From Heterotrichella gracilis (lineage: Eukaryota; Sar; Xanthophyceae; Tribonematales; Xanthonemataceae): a DNA stretch of 64,000 bases. Positions 1-11,400 of this stretch are shown here, piece after piece; positions within the stretch are counted from its first letter, which is position 1; every line of letters begins with the position of its first letter. The notes under the pieces are model-generated. The model worked only from the letters and a program-made list of their open reading frames with translations. It did not search any database and had not been told where the DNA came from. The translations under genes and the position numbers were made by a program. Location of the stretch: NCBI GenBank assembly GCA_032358255.1, contig JAULBX010032367.1, positions 1 through 64,000 of the forward strand, read 5' to 3'.

Positions 1-2450
1 GACCCCTTGCTTAGTTGAACTCAAGACTCAACTCAAACTCAGGTGCTGAGCCAACGGCTGGGTCGACCGTTGGAGGGCTTCAAATATATCCGAGTGCAAT
101 TCCAAACCCTAGTAGGGCTCACATCTTCCTCGTTTTTTACGTAAATCTGGGGAAATGTCTGAAAATAACGAAGTGGTTTGGGGCCATTGCGTCAGGAATA
201 ACGAGGATTCTGGGATCCCCGGCACTCCTTTCGTCCCACTGTAACGAACAGGCGACCGACGGATTAAGCGTTTTCGTCAGAATGGTCGCCACTTTGAGGC
301 GTTGTACAGTGCTACAGTGCAATACCATCGACAGTGTATCTAAAAAGTTGCAAAACAGCACTTTCGTTCGGGTTCGGGTGGCTAAAGTGTGGGGGTAATG
401 GGCAGGTGAAAACGAACTTTTGGGGTTGCGAAACGGCTCATGTCGTTCCACTACAACGAAAAAATCTGCCCAAGTGGACCCTTTCCGTCCACGAAAACGA
501 AGATTTCAAAATAAGATGTGAGCACTGAACCCTACTCCGGGATCCGATCGAGTATACTCGCGTGAGCAAATCGGCTGCCACGCGTCCAAACGTCGACAGT
601 GTGAACTCCACACCCAGATCACGTAGTATTACGTAAATCCTTGCCCTAGCGGCTATACATGCTAGTCGCGACGCCGTATTGGTGGGAGTGCAAACGTGCA
701 AACGCTAGGCGTTAAAGCACAGGTTCGACCGTCTTTGAGAGCTCCTATGTGGGGTGGCCCCGGCTACGCCTCACCCCCCCCCACACCCCCCTCCCGCCCA
801 ATGCCCAACAAACCCGATCCAAGCCTGGCCAACGTTCAACCTATGTGCGGTGTTCTACGGTTGGTGTTGTTACCGAATACAAGTAGTGAGATTAATTTGT
901 ATCATGTGGGGGTGGCCCCGGCTGCGCCTCACCCCCCCACCCCACCCCCCTCCCAGCCCAATTGGAATGGATACCGGCTTCTCCACAATGAATACCCCAG
1001 TTAAGGGTTTAGAAGTAACACACACTGTTACACCGTGTGGCACACCTAGTAGGACGTTAGTTAAGGGTCACGCAGTAGTGAGCAACTGAACACCGAAAGA
1101 CAGGGCGGGAGGGGGGTGTGGGGGGCGTGGGGCGAAGCCGGGAGCCCCCCGCTAGCATGCCAATATGGGTTTTCATTACATTGCATACAATGTCCCCATA
1201 AATAAAATACAAAACGAGAAGTGTGGTGGTGACCAAATAGACACTTGCACTCTAATCCTGAGCCTAATCTACGACACGGGCGGGAGGGGGGTGTGGGGGG
1301 CGTGGGGCGAAGCCGGGAGCCCCCCGCATGCCATAACAGGTTGGTTGTCCCCACATATCCATAAAGACTGATGAACTATGGTTGGACCCTGACTCAACAG
1401 TACAAACAGTTGAGAGAAGTTGCTATGGTAGGGTTTTGGCAAAAGAATCCCTAGGGTTTAATAAGGCTTTCAAAAAGTTGTGCAACAGAGAAATATGCAT
1501 ATTGCCAGGCCCTTACAAACCCACCAACCATAATGCTAAGCGGAAAGTTGGGGAATGCGAGCTCCCCCAAGGAGCGAGTCTTACCTGTCCTAAGGGTTAG
1601 TACAAGCTGGTGGAGGATGCAAGTCGTGGTTGTATGACCAGTGTTCCAAGTTGGTGGCAAATCGAGCCCATGCATGCATGCATCAGAGGAGCTCATGAGT
1701 CTTACCCTTGTAAGGTTGACAGTGCCAAGCCAGGTTTATGGCACTGTAAAATAAGTTCATACAACCAAGCCACAGTGACGACTCGTAGCTACCAGCCAGT
1801 GGGAATTGCATATGCATGCATGCATTGGACTTCGGTGTTGAGGTAAACGCTATCTGGGTTGTACAGCTACAACGTATGCTTGGCTTATGTTGACCCAAGT
1901 CTCAACAAACTCGTTTTCTATGTACCTGTGGGTCCCTTGGTCTAGCCCGTTCAGGCTGACAGTGGGCAGTCGAGAGACGAGAAGAAAGGAAGTTGTCAAC
2001 CTCTGGTGCAGAGAGCCACGAATAAGGATTGCTCGGTGAACAACGTGCGTGTCTGTTTTAAGGGATGGTGACTCTGTTTAAAAGAGCATAGCCTTCACAG
2101 TGTGTACCCGTTCTGGAATTGTAAGCATGGTCATGGCCTAGTGAACTATCAGTACTTTCTACCTCCTGCAAAATGCACTCTCTATCCGTCGCTTCAAGGC
2201 CAATTGCGGTGACTGGCAGAGGGTGCACAACCCACCGCAGCCTGGTGGGGACACACGGCTTTGCCAGGCGACAGGCAGGCATTGGGTTTCTATCACCTGC
2301 ACCACCACCCAGTGACACTGTGGGCAACAGGCGCTCTGCCGTGTCAACGTCAGCTCCTGCAAACTTCGAGCCAGACAACCCACCGTGCAGCTGCTGCAAT
2401 TGTGTACGACGGGCTTGTTTTGTGTGGAACTGCTCTGTTCTGCTTGAAGC
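1..2450. other. gene-poor region without a supported gene
   Basis: No reading frame here resembles a known family or shows a convincing exon. The only structure I see is the GC-rich repeat cluster at 749-1328, short TGCATGCA runs near 1673 and 1815, and ordinary unique sequence. Confidence 0.6.
749..1328. repeat. four copies of a GC-rich ~50-bp repeat in mirror order
   Basis: Copies lie at about 749-800 and 905-958 on the plus strand, and at about 1101-1153 and 1278-1328 on the minus strand. Each unit reads a GGCCCCGGCT/GGCTCCCGGCTTCGCC core followed by a C-rich tract ending CCCTCCCGCCC. The +,+,-,- order makes the cluster an imperfect inverted repeat with an arm of roughly 200 bp. I cannot assign it to a transposon family. 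Confidence 0.6.
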
Positions 2451-2744
2451 TTGAAGACTGACCACGATAGCATCTGCTTAAAGACTCTTTTGGCACTGCA
2501 GAACTCCGCTTCCAGGCTGCCCGATGCCCAAGCTGGGAGTCGATCCTCAGCCGTTGACACCGAGAGGCTCCCAAACCCCGAGCCCTATTTTGCAGCTATA
2601 GTCGTTGTCTTCTCTCTCGCCGCTATTTGGATCGTGGAGTACTTGATCAGGCTTGCCATGTATTACACTTTCAGGCACCCCTACATCGCCATGGTGATTA
2701 TTGTCTTCCTGTTTGACTGTTTGCTTCGTAGTTTTGATAAGTGA
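2451..2744 (+). CDS. possible small two-helix membrane protein (or last exon)
   Basis: An open frame of 97 codons ends at 2742-2744. Its first 45 residues look unremarkable. The last 52 are strongly hydrophobic and form two likely membrane helices: residues about 47-66, a short loop with Arg and His, then residues about 78-91, ending in a charged RSFDK tail. I recognise no family. It could be the last exon of a longer gene, since an acceptor-like TTTTGCAG lies inside it near 2588-2595, or it could be a chance frame. No upstream exon is evident. Confidence 0.22.
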   Translation: MKTDHDSICLKTLLALQNSASRLPDAQAGSRSSAVDTERLPNPEPYFAAIVVVFSLAAIWIVEYLIRLAMYYTFRHPYIAMVIIVFLFDCLLRSFDK

Positions 2745-3031
2745 TAACAAGCCTAAGGGCAGTGTGTACGTATGCGCCAAGGGCCAGGAGTGACTTGGTT
2801 GTGTACAAGTATATGGACTTTGTTTCAGGAACCCTCTACTTTTTCTGGGCCACTGAGCAAGGTTAACAGTACTGTTGGTAGTAGTGCCGCTATCAGGGAA
2901 GGAAGGGGCAAGGCTTAGAGAGGTTGGACGCGTGGATAGCTGTGATTAACACTGAAGATTGGTGGAGTTGCAGTTGTCTTTGTGCAAGTGGGACACACTT
3001 GGTACCAGGTGTTTCTATGCAACAAGGGGTA

Positions 3032-4842
3032 TCACAAACAGACAATGTGCTGGTGTGCATGCAGAAGTACTGCGGGGCAGAAGTTCTCCATGAAAGCGAC
3101 GAACAAGCTGCTGGGCGCAAAGCACTCCGTGGCTGTATGCAGGCCATGGTTGCTGTAATGCACCAACCAAACATCCCCACTTGTCAACATACTATACACC
3201 CCTTGTTGGTCAGTGGCGTTGCCCCGGAACACCTCATGCACATCCGCCCAATGCACAGGGTTGGCCTGCATCACCGGCACCACCTGGATCCCCGCACACA
3301 CCGCGCGCGGCAGCGCCCTGCCTCCCATCACCGGAAACACACTTTGTCGAGTGCCAAGCGCGCGCTGGACCCAAAGTGTGGCCCCATTTGAGCCCCCCCC
3401 CAGCAATTTGCATTTCCTGGCCATGCGGGTGACCAGCGCCGGGCCCACTACCCCCCACGCGGGGTCATCGTAGTGGTCAAGGTAGTCCTGCATGGCGGCC
3501 TCAAGGAAGGGGTGCTGTGGGGGGAAGGCCAGCATGTGACCGTTGAGGGCGTGGACGTGTGCCAAGTCGGGCTCCTGCTGGGGGATGGCAATGGAGAGGT
3601 GCGCCTGCAAGCAGATGATGGAAACATTGTCTTAGGGTTTAGGGTTTAGGGACTGCGTGCTAGAATTGGGGCCCACAGTGGCTTTGCGCAACGTAGCCAG
3701 CATGACCTCCCCAATGCAAGGGTGTGCTGCACAAGGCGGCACATAATGGGCTCAGCACAACTGCAGCACAACTTTTGCACCTACCATAATTATACTGGAC
3801 TATCAGACTGTCAGACAATTACCCGACCACTGCGCATCAATGTTCATACCATGATACAAGTACATGTACAGTACACCTCAAATAAAGGATTTTAAACGTA
3901 CCAGCTTTGGACTGGTTGGCACTGCATCCGTGTCCAAGTAGATGCCCCCTTGCTTGTACACAAGGGCCAGCCGCAGAGCATCTGACATCATTTGAGTGGG
4001 GTAGGCCATCTGGCGCCACAAGCCCGATGCGTACCAGCCCTCAAGGGGTGTACTGCGCAGTGCCTCCCCAGGGTCAAGAGGGAGGAACTGCAGCTGTGCA
4101 CCTGGCGCTGTCTGGTTGAGCAGCCAGGAGCGTGCCTGCTTCAAATCTGCATGGGACGTGTTGAACATGTGGGTTTGGGTGGACAGGTGCTTGCAACTTC
4201 AAAGCAAGCCATTTAAGCCAGCCCACTATTGTAGTAGTGATCCTAGCTAGGTGGCACAACGTTTTCAGGTAGTTAAAAGCCAGACAGCAGAGTGCACAGT
4301 TATGCACAGTCGACGTCAATCCAGGGGGTCTAGGAAACCTGCTGATTATCAAACACAGGAGGTTGATTGCGTGTAGGCTTCTTATATGCAATGTGCTGCA
4401 TGCACGACTCAATATGAAAACCTTTTTCCCGGTAGTTGAAGCACACTTCGCAGAAGGCCATCTGTTGCATTGCCATGGCCCCCGCAGGGCAAAACTCTAA
4501 CAATACCCTTACCACTTCTGGTGCAATGTGGCACCCACCTGAGGCCAGCTCGCTGCTCAGTTGCAGGACATGTATCCTGATGGTGACGTTTGGCAGCAGC
4601 CTCAGCCCGCTCTCGACGCTGCACAGGCAAACGGGGCAGTCCCTCACGCGGGGGTAATCCCATACCATGTGCACCAAGGTGCCGTTGGGGTGCACTACGT
4701 GGGAGACAGCGCGCTGCGTGCCTCGGGCTAATCGGAACATATCACTGGTAAACGCATAAAAGCAGGCTATGCCCAGCGCGGCGAACACTGCCAGTGACGG
4801 TAAGAGTGTGACCACTACAGGGGATCGACAGGCTGGCCGCAT
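3032..4842 (-). CDS. type II membrane glycosyltransferase, DXD family (alpha-1,4-glycosyltransferase-like), copy A
   Basis: Three exons, 4842-4539, 4146-3902 and 3604-3032, give a protein of about 373 residues with canonical GT-AG introns. Residues about 8-30 form a signal anchor, as in Golgi glycosyltransferases. Exon 2 carries the nucleotide-sugar module: MSDALRLALVYKQGG followed by the DTD metal-binding motif at about 173-175. This matches the 'DXD sugar-binding' family (Gly_transf_sug). Exon 3 matches the alpha-1,4-glycosyltransferase conserved region (Gb3 synthase type), with HPFLEAAMQDYL, VGPALVTR and VHYSNHGL. The likely role is transfer of a hexose to a glycan or glycolipid in the Golgi lumen. 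The sugar and acceptor cannot be read from the sequence. A second copy lies immediately upstream on the same strand. The intron before exon 3 contains three TTTAGGG-like units at 3634-3651. Confidence 0.88.
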
Positions 4843-5982
4843 GCTTGCCTGGCGACGGTCCTATTCAAGAGCCCACACAACTGTAGCAAGAAGCAATCGA
4901 CAGATGGCGTGATAAACTGACAAGAAAATAATAAAGGCTACCCCACTCTTTAGTGTACTCTGCTTCCTTGCTACCGACTGAAATCTGCGGGGCATGATGC
5001 AAGCATGCATGGAGTGCTGCTGATAGAGTGCTTGCAACCTTGACGAGCAAGCGTGACGCTAGAATCTCCACCTAGTCGAAAGGAGACACTTGCATGTGGT
5101 TTAAAGGTTCTGAGTCTTCGTACGTTTCGACACCATGATACGGTATCACGCACGCACATGATACAGTATCACCATGGGGTGTGACGTACCTTGCGGCGAC
5201 GTGACGCAACGTGGCAAATGCAAGGCGTTTAAACGGTGCGATATGAACCCAGGCATATAGAAGCACCCCTGTATGCATTGCTGCGCGATACCACATAATC
5301 TGCTCGAGTACTTGCGAGAACTCTTCAGTCTGTGTATTTATGCCTGGATGCATGTGCCCAGGCATGACGCTGGTACCAACGTACCGGGTGCCTTTTGACC
5401 CGCAAAGGACTCTGCAAGGTTAAGCTGCAATACATCAAGGCGTCATGAGGTGATCTGCAAGATATCGCTTCATATACTGGTGTGGTGTGCACTTGGCATG
5501 CAGTTGGTCAACTGCCATGGCATGCGTACATCTTGCAACGTTGTTATACAGCCAGCTTACCTCGTACCCAAGAACTGCCACTTCCGTTCCGAACAATAGA
5601 CATGTCACAGAAAGTCGGCCAGTGGCACAGCAGGAACTGTGCTGCTGGCGCTGGACGCAGCTGCAGAGCTGATGCAGGCTCATCGTGGTTCTGCTGCACA
5701 TGTGTTGTACAATGAAAGGTACCTCACCTCCTCAAAAGTTTTAAACCTAGGTTGCACATTAGCAGCAAGACCCCAAGCAGTGACTTGCTAATAGTACGCA
5801 CAAGGGAGAATGGCTGTTCCTACTGAAAGTTGAAATCCTGAAGTTTTTGGTAAACTAACGTCAATAACATAAGGAAACCAGACACGGCGCCAGGAAACCC
5901 AGCTGGATCAACATGATACATATCAAAGCAGCACCGAACTGATAATCCACCGCAACAAAAGTTACCACCCCCCAGACCAGCG
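4843..5982. other. spacer between the two glycosyltransferase genes
   Basis: I see no gene here. A CATGATACGGTATCA / CATGATACAGTATCA direct pair lies at about 5133-5172. The rest shows no conserved frame or repeat. Confidence 0.5.
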
Positions 5983-7942
5983 CTATCGCTGACACACAAT
6001 GCGCTGCCGTGCATGCGCAAGCGCTGCAGGGCAGAAGTTATGCATGAAAGCGACAAAAAAGCTGCCGGGCACAAAGCACTCTGTGGTGGTACGCAGGCCA
6101 TGGTTGCTGTAATGCACCAACAATACCTCCCCGCTGGTCAACCCATCATACACCCCTTGATGGACACTGACATTCCCCCGGAACACCGCGCGCCCATCCT
6201 TCCAATGCACAGGGTTGGCATGCGCCAAGGGCACCACCCGAACCCCCTCGCACACCTCCCGCGGCAGCGTCCGGCCTCCCAGGACCGGAAACACACTCCC
6301 CATGCCCAGCACACTCGTCAGTGGCAGGCCGGACCGGTGTTGGCCCCACATGGGCGCCCCCCTCCCCAGCAAATTGCATTTCTTGGCCACGCGGGTGACC
6401 AGCGCAGGCCCCACAGCGCCCCACACGGGATCCTCATAGTGGTTGAGGTAGTCGCGCATGGCAGCCTCCAAGAAGGGGTGGTGGGGCGTGAAGGCCAGCA
6501 TGTGGCCGTTGAGGGCGTGGCCGTGCTTCCAGTCGGGCTCCTGCTGGGGGATGGCGTTGGAGACCAGCGCCTGCAGATGGTGGGAACATGGTCTTAGGGT
6601 TTAGGGTTTAGGAATTAGGCTTTAGGGTTTGCATGCTTCCAGTCGGGCTCCTGCTGGGGGATGGCGTTGGAGACCAGCGCCTGTATTGCAGATGGTGGAG
6701 ACATTGTCTTAGGGTATAGGGTTCAGGGTCTGCATGCTTCCAGGAGGCCCTGCTGGGGAATGGAGACTAGAGCCTGCAGGCAATAGAAACTCTGAATGTA
6801 ATACCTACTCAGTCCGTCCTCAAACACGCGTATTGCTCAGGAATGGTATGTAGTGAAGCAGGGCTATTACCTTGCCCTTATGGTGGAAATTTTCATTATG
6901 TCCACTGCCATCAAAAACACTGGAAATGGTGCAATGGGGGCAAAACATTGCCATACATGGCAACATCCAATAACATGCACGACCTTTAGCACACAACACA
7001 GTGTCTAGTGGGTCCATAAGTCGACACATTTCCTACCGCTGGAAAACACTTCTGCCACAGCACAATGGCATCTGAAACAAGGCACTAAAAACGCACCAAC
7101 TTTGGACTGGTTGGCACTGCATCAGTATCCAAGTAGATGCCCCCTTGCTTGTACACCAGGGCCAACCGCAGTGCGTCTGACATCATCTGGGTGGGGTAGG
7201 CCATGTGGCGCCACAAGCCCGATGCGTACCAGCCCTCAAGGGGTGTACCGCGCAGTGCCTCCCCCGGATCAAGGGGGAGGAACTGCAGCTGTGCGCCTGG
7301 CGCAGTCTGGTTGAGCAGCCAGGAGCGTGCCTGCTTCAGGTCTGCACATGACAGCGTGGTGTGGGATTGAGTGGAGTGCTGATTTGCCAATTCTGGGTTG
7401 CTTGTGGGGCATCGAGAATGGGGTGGGTTGTGGAGAGCAGCTTTCCAAGGGCAAGGTAGCATGTGGGGCACCGCTGTGTTGTTCCTTTTAACAGTGAATG
7501 CACAAATGTATATGGATTCTTGTTCCTGGTAGTTGAAACACAGTGCGGAGAAGGATGCGGCCATCTGTTGCAATGCCATGGTCTCCGCAAGTCAAAACCC
7601 TAACCCTAACAACACCCTTCCTGGTGCAATGTGGCACCCACCTGAGGCCAGCTCGCTGCTCAGTTGCAGCACGTGTATCCTGATGGTGACGTTTGGCAGC
7701 AGCCTCAGCCCGCTCTCGACGCTGCACAGGCAGGCAGGGCAGTCCCTCACCCGGGGATAGTCCCACACCAAGTGCAGAAGGGTACCGTTGGGGTGGGAGA
7801 CAGCGCGCTGTGTCCCTTGGTCCTGGGATAGCTGCAACCTATCGCTAGTAAATGCATAAAAGCAGGCTAGGACAAGCGTGAGGAGCACTACCAGTGACCT
7901 TAACAGCCTCGTTACAGTGGTGGAGCGAGAGGGTGGCCTCAT
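5983..7942 (-). CDS. type II membrane glycosyltransferase, DXD family, copy B
   Basis: This is a tandem paralogue of the gene at 3032-4842 with the same three-exon structure and intron phases: 7942-7642, 7341-7097 and 6570-5983, about 377 residues. It has an N-terminal signal anchor (about residues 12-30) and the DTD motif at about 172-174. The C-terminal domain carries HPFLEAAMRDYL, VGPALVTRV and VHYSNHGL. Exon 2 differs from copy A at only two residues over 82, while exon 3 is far more diverged, with a segment around residue 240 that barely aligns. Both copies look functional. The intron before exon 3 carries two decayed copies of the start of exon 3. Its start codon faces the aminopeptidase gene across 555 bp. 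Confidence 0.88.
6631..6785 (-). repeat. two decayed copies of the exon 3 start inside intron 2 of copy B
   Basis: 6631-6700 repeats the block at 6523-6600 (first ~48 bases of exon 3, its acceptor and adjoining intron) almost base for base, with a 5-bp insertion just before the acceptor. 6732-6785 is a second, more degraded copy. The copies are separated from each other and from the exon by TTTAGGG-like runs at 6594-6630 and 6709-6730. Confidence 0.85.
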
Positions 7943-8497
7943 AGTTGTTGGCGTTGACGATGAGGTCTCATAAAAGAAACAAAAAGTAATGTGGCGGGTG
8001 CAGTAAAAACGAAGAGTAACAAAGGGTCAAGTCTGCAGGTGTGAACGGTTGCTCTGTCTCCTTGCTGCTGGAAGGAAGCTGTGAATGTAGCTGGGGCATG
8101 CGTGTGGCATGCACAAGACAAGTCCCGAGCTTGATCTTTTGGCAAAGTTTCAACCCCTCTAGATTGCGCACTGTCGACCGGGCAGGGGTGAAGCTAATAT
8201 GCCAATAGGATGACGAGGATTGGGCTGCGAAATAACTGAAGTTGGTTGTCTTGGACAGGCTCTCGCTACGACCACGCTGGCACTAGAGTTGACTTTAAAA
8301 GGCTTCTTTCCCAAACGCTTATGTAACGGGCTTTTATATCGTGGTGTTGATCAGCGGAGCAAAGTCTTCAAGTTGGTTTGGACTGGTATCGGTCATAAAC
8401 TCCCAGCAAGCAACGCGTTGCAACGGGGTAGTGTAGTTGGGCTGTTTCGTGCACGCCAGGCTCATACCAGCTTCCGGCTGCACTGGGCGGTGGAGCG
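7943..8497. promoter_or_regulatory. divergent intergenic region between glycosyltransferase B and the aminopeptidase
   Basis: These 555 bp separate two start codons that point away from each other, so both core promoters and 5' UTRs should lie here. I see no TATA box at a telling position and no gene. Confidence 0.4.
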
Positions 8498-11400
8498 ATG
8501 GGAGTCCAGACATTGAAAGATCCTTCCACGCTCTCCAACTGCGAAGACATCGTGGTGAAGCACGCCCACTATGGTAGGTCGGTTGCCATCAAGTAAATGC
8601 ATGCATGTGCAGATGCATGCAATCGAAATGGTGTTGCTGGCGCAAGTGGCAGCCCTCAAGTCGCACCTGTGTTTGATGGATTTGTTGTAATAATAGTGAT
8701 ATGTATGATCACGTGGGGCTAACGCTCGAGATACTCGAAATCAATGTCTCCATACTCGTCAACCCTATCTGACCAACATGCTCCGACACGCCCCTGCAGA
8801 GCTGGAGGTTGACTTTGGAAGCAATGTGATAGAGGGGTATGCCGAGGTGCGAACGCATACCGGGGTGTGGGACAACGCAGCCGCCCAAAGCGGTGCCTCC
8901 ACGTAATAAGTTGCACGTGCATCAGTTGATGGATTGCATCCCACTGAGACCAGCTATGTTATACCTCAGATGTGTGCCTCAATTGAGGTAGGCTGCATCC
9001 CACTGACACCATGTAGGTGTTAGACAGAGTGGCAAATATGTGGGGGAGCCTTGTGGGAAGGGATCGTGCATCTCAATAATGGCATGCCCTTGCCCTAGGG
9101 TGCGAGGCACACTGGACATGGGTGCATCCCAATCAGACACCAGGCGCTATATCATCTCAGGCTCAAGACACCAGCTGTATCCCGCACACCCTGTTCATAC
9201 CACCCTTGTCCACCTGCAGATGTTCGTCCTGCTTATGCAAAACCCTAAAAACCCTGGGCGCATCCAGCCAGGTATTACCAAAACAGCACCCACTATCCAC
9301 AGCTGGATCTAGAGGCGCTTGTAAATGGCGCCTCTGTCAGTAATGCAACTGATGAAGTTGCTTGGGATTTTAGTTACTTAAAACAAGTTCAATGATAGTA
9401 TAATAATATGTCTAATAATGACATTTATAATAGGAAACCACATATCCTGCAGCTGGAGCTGGAGGCGCTTGTGGATGGCGTGTCGGTGCTCCAGCTGGAC
9501 TCCAAGGCGCTCAAGATCCTGAGCGTGGTGTTTGTGACGGAGACCAAGGACCAGGAGATACAGTTCACACTCGATGAACCACACAAGGTACAGCCCCAAA
9601 TCCTGAATTACGATGCCAAGGACCGGGGACACATTTTCCACTTGATGACTGGTGCCTGATCAACAGCCTTGTACGCAACACTGCATTGGGTCGCATCACA
9701 TACATTTTACACCCTGAAATCATACACTTCAAACCCTCCCGCTCGCCCCCAGGTGTTGGGCACCCGCCTGACCCTGCACCTGCCCAGCACCCTAAACCCC
9801 TACCCAAAACCCAAACCCTAAACCCCCTCCCCCCCAGGTATTTGGCAGCCGCCTGACTCTGCACCTGCCCAGCACCCTGGCCAAGGGGGGTAGCGCCAAG
9901 GTTGGGGTGCACTTTGCGACCTCCCCTGAGAGCCAGGCGCTGCAGTTCCTATCCCCTGCACAAACAGCTGGGGAGAAGCACCCCTACCTGTTCACGCAGT
10001 GCCAGGCCATACATGCGCGCTCGCTGGTGCCATGCCAGGTGGGGACCGTAAACCCTAATGGTATACCCTGACCTTCAACCCTTACGCCCTACCTATTTTA
10101 CGCATTGCCAGGCAATCCACGGCCGCTCGCTGGTGCCATTGCAGGTGGGGTGACTACACCCTAAAGGTAGATCCTAGACCCTTGCCTTCAGCCTTAGAGC
10201 CCTACCTATTAATGCAGTGCCAGGGCATACGCGTGTGCTGGCTGGTGCCATGCCAGGTGGGACGGGGACATAAATCCCTTGGAATTCTGCATGCACTCGG
10301 GGTGTACGACGGGTGTTCAATGCGCAATTCCCTGTTTTTGGCTTTGTGCATGGGTCTGGTGTCCAGTTGCAACTGTTGCAGTGCAGGGCTGTACATGCAG
10401 GGCCACACGCCTCCATGTGCACACACCCCACCCAAACCCTAAAACCTTAAAACCCCGCCACCATAGCTCTGAACACCAACCTTCAACCCCAGTAACCCCA
10501 AGCAAAAAGGAATGTGTTGTTAGCAAGCAAGGGGAAAATGCTCAAATTATCATACATTGATAATCAGTGGTATCTAACCCCCCTAACCCCCTTCCAGGAC
10601 ACCCCCGGCATCAAGTCCACCTACTCTGCGGTGGTGCGCGTGCCCGCCCCCCTCACCGCCCTCATGAGCGCAATCAGCGTGCCGGAATTCAAATCCCGGG
10701 CGGACCTCAAGATGCCGCAGCGCATCCCAGGGCCCACACAGCTGTTCTACTTCCGCCAGGTGTGCTAAACCCTAGACCCTAAACCCTAAGCAGCAGCTGA
10801 CCTACATGTGCCATGCGGCACACTCCTTGCTGTGCCTCATCTACCTTAGCCAGCGCACCAGGTTGCAATTGTGTGTGTGAGTTGATCTGGTTGTTCCTTG
10901 TTATACATTCAATCATCAAACACCCACTCGTCAATCCATCCACCCACCCATTATACCAGTCATATGCAAGAAGTCACATTTAAATATCTGTTTTCGATAT
11001 CGCTCTTTCCAGGAGGTCCCCATCCCCTCGTACCTGCTTGCCCTAGCGGTGGGCGAGCTAGAGCGGCGCGACCTGGGGCCACGCACAGCGGTGTGGTCCG
11101 AGCCCAGCATGGTGGACTCGGGGGCTGCAGAGTTTGTGGACACACCGCAATTCCTGGAGATCGGTGAGGGGGGGGGGGGGGGTGGCCGGGGGGGGGGGGG
11201 TGGGGGGGGTCGTGCGGGTGGTGCAGGAAGGCAGTGGGTGTTCGTGTGGGCATGCTGTGCTCACTGCCCGAGATCGGGGTGGGGTGGTCATGCCAAATCA
11301 GGATGCGGAGACTAATGTATTTTTGTTTTCCCCTCAGCCAAAGAGCTGTCCCCTACAGGGGAATGGAAAACCTCCCAAGGGATGGAAAATCCCTGCAACA

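Noticed and set aside
6013-6597. Long open frame of 194 codons on the plus strand
   Set aside because: It lies antisense to exon 3 of glycosyltransferase B and reads as low-complexity His/Pro/Arg sequence, a shadow of the GC-rich coding strand.
8220-8516. 98-codon frame upstream of the aminopeptidase
   Set aside because: No family resemblance or coding character. It overlaps the true first exon in another frame and lies in the divergent promoter region.
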